From: Candidatus Kapaibacterium sp.
Lineage (GTDB): Bacteria; Bacteroidota; Ignavibacteria; Kapaibacteriales; Kapaibacteriaceae
Length of the DNA: 9,970 nt
Direction: 5' to 3'
NCBI GenBank assembly: GCA_030830285.1
Contig: JAURNF010000113.1
Coordinates: 1 to 9,970, forward strand
Shown: piece by piece, positions 6,856 through 9,970 of the stretch
How the letters are laid out: every line of letters starts with the position of its first letter
Position numbering within the stretch: position 1 is the stretch's first letter
Notes under the pieces: model-generated
What the model was told of the DNA's origin: nothing
The model's input: the letters and a program-made list of their open reading frames with translations, nothing else
Databases searched by the model: none
Translations under genes and position numbers: made by a program

Positions 6856-7044
6856 TCAGGCGTTGGTCTTGAGCGATGCAATGTACTCGAGGACGATGGC
6901 CTTCATTGCTTCTTCAACCTCTTCGTGCGCAGTGCCCTTGATCATGTGGGCGAGTTGCGGGCAATACGACGCGTAGTCTTCCTCTCCACGGCGTCGGATC
7001 AATACCTCGTAGTCATTCGGGTCAGTGCTTGTTGGTCGATTCAT
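6856..7044 (-). CDS. HicB-like (UPF0150-type) small protein without a HicA partner
   Basis: This 62-aa protein has the fold signature of HicB-like antitoxins: a first strand YEVLIRRR (12-19), then Y-A-S-Y-CPQL (24-31) matching the family's Y-x-A-x-CP-x-L, then the KGTAHEEVEEAMKAIVLEYI helix region (36-55) matching G-x-T-x-EEA-x-x-x-I-x-x-x-I. It ends right after that domain, so it has no C-terminal ribbon-helix-helix or HTH DNA-binding part. No HicA (a ~60-80-aa dsRBD-like toxin with a catalytic histidine) is visible on either side. It is therefore better read as an orphan HicB-domain protein of unknown role than as half of a working toxin-antitoxin pair. The start is supported by a good GAAGGA Shine-Dalgarno (7053-7058) 8 nt upstream. 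It lies 18 nt after the large TPR gene and 3 nt before the 171-aa membrane protein. Confidence 0.8.
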   Translation of the reverse strand: MNRPTSTDPNDYEVLIRRRGEEDYASYCPQLAHMIKGTAHEEVEEAMKAIVLEYIASLKTNA

Positions 7045-7052
7045 CGTAGAAT

Positions 7053-7058
7053 TCCTTC
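7053..7058 (-). promoter_or_regulatory. Shine-Dalgarno of the HicB-like gene
   Basis: The minus strand reads GAAGGA with an 8-nt spacer to the ATG at 7044. It is one of the few strong Shine-Dalgarno sequences in the window, and it fixes the start of this very short gene as real. Confidence 0.6.
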
Positions 7059-7062
7059 AACA

Positions 7063-8670
7063 TCATTTCGATTGATCAATCTTGTCTTGAAGTCGCGTTC
7101 GGGATGGGTCGCGTGTTAATGCCTGGCGCCATGCAGATGTCGCGCCAATGGTATCTCCGAGTGCCCAGAGAATATCGCCCAGGTGCTCGAAGTGTGTTGC
7201 ATTTCCACCCAGTGAAATAGCACGCTCGATATAGAACCGTGCGTCTTGATACTCACCAAGCTGATACAATACCCATGCGTATGTGTCAGCATAGGCCGCA
7301 TTCTGCGGCTCCGACTGAACAGCGCGCCATGCCATTGCTCGAGCTTGGTCGAGCTGTACGCGCCGCTGTGTAAGTGAGTATGCCAGGTTGTTCAACGCCA
7401 GCGCATTATCAGGCTCAAGTTGGAGTGCTCTGCGATAGTGCGCGTCAGAGCTATCCGAGCTTCCACGCTGGTCATAGAGAATGCCCAGTTGTACCCATGC
7501 ATCAACCATCCGTGGATCCAGCTCCACTGCTGCCGTATAGTAGGCGAGAGCATCATCATCGCGGTCAAGCTCGAGGCTTGCACTGCCAAGCATAAATGCG
7601 AACCGCGCATCAGATGGGAACCGGCGGAGTCCCTCTGAAAGGTACTCGTGAGCAAGTGCGGGATAACTCCGCAAGATGTAAATCCGTCCAATCTCGAGAT
7701 AGCTTTCTGGACGATGATTCGATGCAATGATCGTTTGATCGAACAGAGAACGTGATCGCACTGTATCATCGAGTGCAACGCTTACTGTGCCTGCCAACGC
7801 CATCACCGGCCACGTAGTAGGGAACGTTGCCAACGCATCGTCAAGCAGGGGTGTAATGGACTTCGCATTGAGGCCCATCACGAGCGAATCTTCCAGCAAG
7901 CTTGTAAACGTTACGCCCCAAATACGGGCGCTTCGCTCAAGATCTGGATCGTACCGCTTCCATTGTGAAAGTAGCGCTGTTAGCTCAGGAAACATCGCCT
8001 CTCGAACGTATGCCTCGCATGCGCGAGCTGCGATCTGCGGATCCAACGGATCAGCCAATCGTGCACGTTCAAGGGATCGCAGCACACCCTTCGTATCACG
8101 GCGACGTTCGTAGAGATCCGCCAGGCGCAACAACATGGTAGGATCTGCTTGCGATGCGCACAGACGTTCAAAGATCTCGATGGCCTTGGCAGCGTTGCGT
8201 GGCTCGTAGAGTCGTCCCAGAGTGTAGAGCTGACGTCGCGATGGATTGAGCTGCAGGAGACGTTCGTAGGCAGCAATGCCTTCATCATAATGTCCGCGCA
8301 ATACTTCGATCTCGGCGATGAGCTCCCAAATATCTCGTGACGTCGAGTCGCGCTGCACAGCTGCATCGGCGTATTCGAGCGCTAGCTCGAGTTTCCTGAG
8401 CTCGAAGTAACTCCTCGCAATAGCTGCCAGTGTTACCGCCGACGAATCAAATCGCAGTGCTTGTTGAAACTCGAGGATCGCCTCGGCGTGCCGATTACCC
8501 TGGATCTGCAGTGTGGTTCCATTGATGAACAGCTCACGCGCCTTGCGTGCGCGCTCTGTTGAATCGAGCTGTTGTGCATGCACGGTGGCAATAGAACACA
8601 GCAGCATGCCAAGCACGTAGCTAGACAACGTGCCGGTCAAAGACATGGGGGAGCAATGAAACAGTTGCAT
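7063..8670 (-). CDS. Exported tetratricopeptide-repeat protein (535 aa)
   Basis: The protein is a TPR superhelix behind a signal peptide. The hydrophobic stretch at residues 11-30 ends in TVHA, with probable cleavage before QQ (residue 33). The first ATG (8670) gives an eight-residue extension; ATG at residue 9 (8646) is an alternative start giving a more usual signal peptide length, and neither has a clear Shine-Dalgarno. Repeat units are visible at about 77-108, 111-143, 145-171, 178-208, 323-352, 355-387, 389-420, 423-454, 459-488 and 493-523. The typical pattern is W-x-x-L-G-x-x-Y...A-x-x-x-Y-x-x-A-x-x-L-x-P; the best copy is AWVQLGILYD to ALQLEP (391-420). The region 215-320 is a more diverged helical segment. 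No enzymatic domain is present; a periplasmic or outer-membrane-associated scaffold role is inferred. It is the first gene of the minus-strand block, just downstream of the rpmB terminator. Confidence 0.88.
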   Translation of the reverse strand: MQLFHCSPMSLTGTLSSYVLGMLLCSIATVHAQQLDSTERARKARELFINGTTLQIQGNRHAEAILEFQQALRFDSSAVTLAAIARSYFELRKLELALEYADAAVQRDSTSRDIWELIAEIEVLRGHYDEGIAAYERLLQLNPSRRQLYTLGRLYEPRNAAKAIEIFERLCASQADPTMLLRLADLYERRRDTKGVLRSLERARLADPLDPQIAARACEAYVREAMFPELTALLSQWKRYDPDLERSARIWGVTFTSLLEDSLVMGLNAKSITPLLDDALATFPTTWPVMALAGTVSVALDDTVRSRSLFDQTIIASNHRPESYLEIGRIYILRSYPALAHEYLSEGLRRFPSDARFAFMLGSASLELDRDDDALAYYTAAVELDPRMVDAWVQLGILYDQRGSSDSSDAHYRRALQLEPDNALALNNLAYSLTQRRVQLDQARAMAWRAVQSEPQNAAYADTYAWVLYQLGEYQDARFYIERAISLGGNATHFEHLGDILWALGDTIGATSAWRQALTRDPSRTRLQDKIDQSK

Positions 8671-8718
8671 CGAGGATGATGACGTACCAGGGTGGCGTTT
8701 TATGACATCCTACCAACG

Positions 8719-8742
8719 AAAAAAGGCCGCATGGCGGCCTTT
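8719..8742 (-). terminator. rpmB: Rho-independent terminator of rpmB
   Basis: On the minus strand a 9-bp perfect stem, AAAGGCCGC with GCGGCCTTT (8742-8734 and 8730-8722), closes a 3-nt loop and runs into a T6 tract (8724-8719). It lies 36 nt after the rpmB stop, so it should separate rpmB from the downstream 535-aa TPR gene. The remaining leader of that gene (8671-8718) shows no clear promoter. Confidence 0.85.
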
Positions 8743-8778
8743 CCTTGAAACGCAGCCCACGAGGTGGGGCGTCAGAAC

Positions 8779-9000
8779 TTACTTTGCTGCGCGCTTCTTC
8801 ATGGCTGTGTAGCCCACCTTATCAAGCGTCTTGAGTGCGCTTGCAGTGATCTTCACAGTTACCCAGCGACCTTCTTCAGGTACCCAGATGCGCTTCTTTT
8901 GGATGTTAGGAAGGAAGCGACGACGTGTCTTGTTGTTTGCGTGCGACACGTTATTGCCATACATCACACCAACACCAGTGAGTTCACAGCGACGAGCCAT
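8779..9000 (-). CDS. rpmB: 50S ribosomal protein L28
   Basis: This 73-aa basic protein of the large ribosomal subunit begins MARRCELTGVGVMYGNNVSH, the characteristic L28 start (CxLTGxxxxxGNxVSHA). It continues with NNKTRRRFLPNIQKKRIW and, near the C-terminus, VKITASALKTLDKVG, the conserved V-x-(I/V)-S/T-A-x-A-L-(K/R)-T-(I/L)-D-K-x-G block. The length is normal for the family. The start ATG at 9000 has a GGAG Shine-Dalgarno (9012-9009) with an 8-nt spacer. It is monocistronic here: a strong terminator follows at 8742-8719. In many Bacteroidota rpmB is followed by rpmG (L33); that gene is not adjacent here. Confidence 0.97.
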   Translation of the reverse strand: MARRCELTGVGVMYGNNVSHANNKTRRRFLPNIQKKRIWVPEEGRWVTVKITASALKTLDKVGYTAMKKRAAK

Positions 9001-9039
9001 GATTCGGACTCCAAATACGATTCGTTAGAAACAAGACCG

Positions 9040-9070
9040 CAAGTTTACGGAACTCCTTGACATAAAGCAA
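9040..9070 (-). promoter_or_regulatory. rpmB: Probable rpmB promoter (Bacteroidota-type)
   Basis: On the minus strand TTG (9070-9068) is followed after 20 nt by TAAACTTG (9047-9040), one mismatch from TAnnTTTG, matching the TTG-N19-21-TAnnTTTG architecture of Bacteroidota housekeeping promoters. Initiation would fall near 9034, giving a leader of about 35 nt. A classical reading (TTGCTT-N17-TAAACT) covers the same bases. Confidence 0.45.
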
Positions 9071-9170
9071 GTACCGTGCCAGCAATAACTTGACACACCT
9101 TTGCGGAATCGTGGATGGGGTAGTCGGGTCAGCAAAAGCCCAGAACGATGGACGGGGTCCCGAAAAACCG

Positions 9171-9178
9171 TAGTTTTG
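9171..9178 (+). promoter_or_regulatory. uvrA: Probable -7 promoter element of uvrA
   Basis: TAGTTTTG is an exact match to the TAnnTTTG box and lies 27 nt before the GTG at 9206, giving a short leader that starts around 9184. The -33 TTG is not evident at the usual distance. The divergent 205-nt gap (9001-9205) otherwise holds only the rpmB promoter and Shine-Dalgarno; I see no obvious LexA-like operator. Confidence 0.4.
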
Positions 9179-9205
9179 AGGTTTCATTGCATCTCGTCAG
9201 ACACT

Positions 9206-9970
9206 GTGAAGCCCCCTTCTCAATCACCAGCAGCGACGCCGTCTTCCACACAAAAGGTTGTGTCGATTACCGGGGCACGCGTCAACAACCTCAAGAATGT
9301 CGACGTTACGATTCCCCGCAACGCCTTAACGGTGATCACGGGGTTGTCGGGTTCTGGGAAGTCGAGCTTGGCGTTCGATACACTCTATGCTGAGGGTCAG
9401 CGGAGGTTCGTCGAGTCACTGAGCGCATATGCGCGTCAGTTCCTTGACCGCATGAATAAGCCCGACGTGGACGCAATTCATGGGTTGCCACCTGCGGTTG
9501 CTATTGAGCAGCAAACATTTGCAAAAAACCCTCGTTCAACGGTTGGCACGACCACGGAGATCTACGACTTCTTGCGCCTGCTGTACGGTCGAATCGGCAT
9601 CGTCATCGACAAGGAAACAGGCGAGGTCATTCGTAAAGACAATGCGCAGTCGGTGACAACGACCGTGATGTCGACGCTTGCCGGCGCCCGCATTTACATC
9701 TTGGCTGAGCTACCTCACGAGCATGCAGAGCTCAGTATCGTGCGCGAAGGACTTCGTGCGAAGGGGTTCTCGCGATTGGTCGTGGGATCGTCAACAGAGA
9801 TACTCGAGCTCGATGATGTGCAGGAACTTCCAAAGTCCGGAGTTCCGGTGTATGTGCTCGTCGATCGGATCATCGTACGAGACGACAGCGAATCGCATAC
9901 ACGATTGATGGATTCGCTCGAACAGGCATTTGACGCGGGAAGCGGTAGACTCGTGATTCGCAATGTTCAG
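9206..9970 (+). CDS. uvrA: Excinuclease ABC subunit A, N-terminal part (truncated by window end)
   Basis: UvrA is the ABC-type ATPase that recognises DNA damage and loads UvrB in nucleotide excision repair. The 255 codons present cover the first nucleotide-binding domain start and the inserted UvrB-binding/signature region. Visible motifs are ITGARVNNLKNVDV (21-34), Walker A GLSGSGKS (46-53), LAFDTLYAEGQRRFVESLSAYARQFL (55-80), the Q-loop region within it, and NPRSTVGTTTEIYDFLRLLYGRIG (108-131). I choose GTG at 9206 because no in-frame ATG lies upstream. This gives a 15-residue Pro/Ser/Thr-rich tail (MKPPSQSPAATPSST) before the conserved domain; TTG 9176 is a less likely alternative. No clear Shine-Dalgarno is seen. 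After LLYGRIG the sequence has IDKETGE where E. coli UvrA has GEPRCPDH, as I recall for Bacteroidota-type UvrA. Zinc-finger and second-ATPase regions lie beyond the window. Confidence 0.95.
   Translation, partial: MKPPSQSPAATPSSTQKVVSITGARVNNLKNVDVTIPRNALTVITGLSGSGKSSLAFDTLYAEGQRRFVESLSAYARQFLDRMNKPDVDAIHGLPPAVAIEQQTFAKNPRSTVGTTTEIYDFLRLLYGRIGIVIDKETGEVIRKDNAQSVTTTVMSTLAGARIYILAELPHEHAELSIVREGLRAKGFSRLVVGSSTEILELDDVQELPKSGVPVYVLVDRIIVRDDSESHTRLMDSLEQAFDAGSGRLVIRNVQ

Noticed and set aside
7070..7081. Perfect 12-bp palindrome GATTGATCAATC upstream of the HicB-like gene as an operator
   Set aside because: About two such palindromes are expected by chance in 10 kb, it lies in the coding end of the TPR gene, and this HicB-like protein lacks a DNA-binding tail.
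8595..8600. Cysteine in the signal region of the 535-aa TPR protein as a lipoprotein site
   Set aside because: The residues before it (M-L-L) do not form a lipobox; a signal peptidase I site after HA fits better.
9057..9095. Two TTGACA hexamers 33 nt apart on the plus strand as -35 boxes for uvrA
   Set aside because: Neither is followed at 16-18 nt by a TATAAT-like sequence; the TAnnTTTG box at 9171 fits the start better.
8984..9187. 67-aa minus-strand open frame across the rpmB-uvrA gap
   Set aside because: It overlaps the rpmB start, covers the rpmB promoter and Shine-Dalgarno, has no family resemblance, and is better explained as chance.
9148..9393. 81-aa plus-strand open frame overlapping uvrA
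   Set aside because: It is out of frame with the unmistakable UvrA Walker A region and covers the same bases.
1..9970. CRISPR array, insertion sequence, prophage, tRNA/rRNA or a complete toxin-antitoxin or defence locus
   Set aside because: No regularly spaced repeats, transposase or integrase motifs, cloverleaf sequences or recognisable effector genes are seen; nearly all sequence is accounted for by chromosomal genes.

Overview
The window is ordinary chromosomal DNA of roughly balanced GC content. It most likely comes from a member of the Bacteroidota/Chlorobiota/Ignavibacteriota (FCB) group, possibly a Kapabacteria- or Ignavibacteria-like lineage. This is an inference from three things: signal peptides that end in 'HAQ', large secreted TPR proteins, and promoter-like boxes that match the Bacteroidota TAnnTTTG element upstream of several genes. 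I see no insertion sequence, prophage, CRISPR array, tRNA or rRNA.

Layout. (1) Positions 1-295, plus strand: the 3' end of sucA (2-oxoglutarate dehydrogenase E1), followed by a hairpin/T-tract terminator at 327-363. (2) Positions 8670 down to 276, minus strand: eight closely packed genes. In transcription order they encode a secreted TPR protein (535 aa), an orphan HicB-like small protein (62 aa), a membrane protein of unknown function (171 aa), a CPBP-family intramembrane protease (277 aa), a second secreted TPR-like protein (383 aa), methylmalonyl-CoA mutase (714 aa), a short Ppx/GppA phosphatase (311 aa) and a secreted protein of unknown function (309 aa). Three junctions are ATGA overlaps and the other gaps are 3 to 44 nt. 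The block could be one long transcript or a few nested ones; TAnnTTTG boxes in the two widest gaps hint at internal promoters. (3) Positions 9000-8779, minus strand: rpmB (ribosomal protein L28) with its own promoter-like sequence, Shine-Dalgarno and intrinsic terminator. (4) Positions 9206-9970, plus strand: the 5' part of uvrA, divergent from rpmB and cut by the window end.

How the genes fit together. SucA makes succinyl-CoA through the 2-oxoglutarate dehydrogenase complex, and methylmalonyl-CoA mutase interconverts succinyl-CoA and methylmalonyl-CoA, so the two enzymes meet at one metabolite. Ppx/GppA acts on polyphosphate or pppGpp and is translationally coupled to the mutase. The rest of the minus-strand block encodes envelope proteins (exported TPR scaffolds and membrane proteins) plus the orphan HicB-like protein. 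I find no convincing novel defence or mobile system. The points most worth a second look are the HicB-like/membrane protein/CPBP cluster, the sucA terminator buried inside the opposing gene, and the repeated TAnnTTTG boxes.
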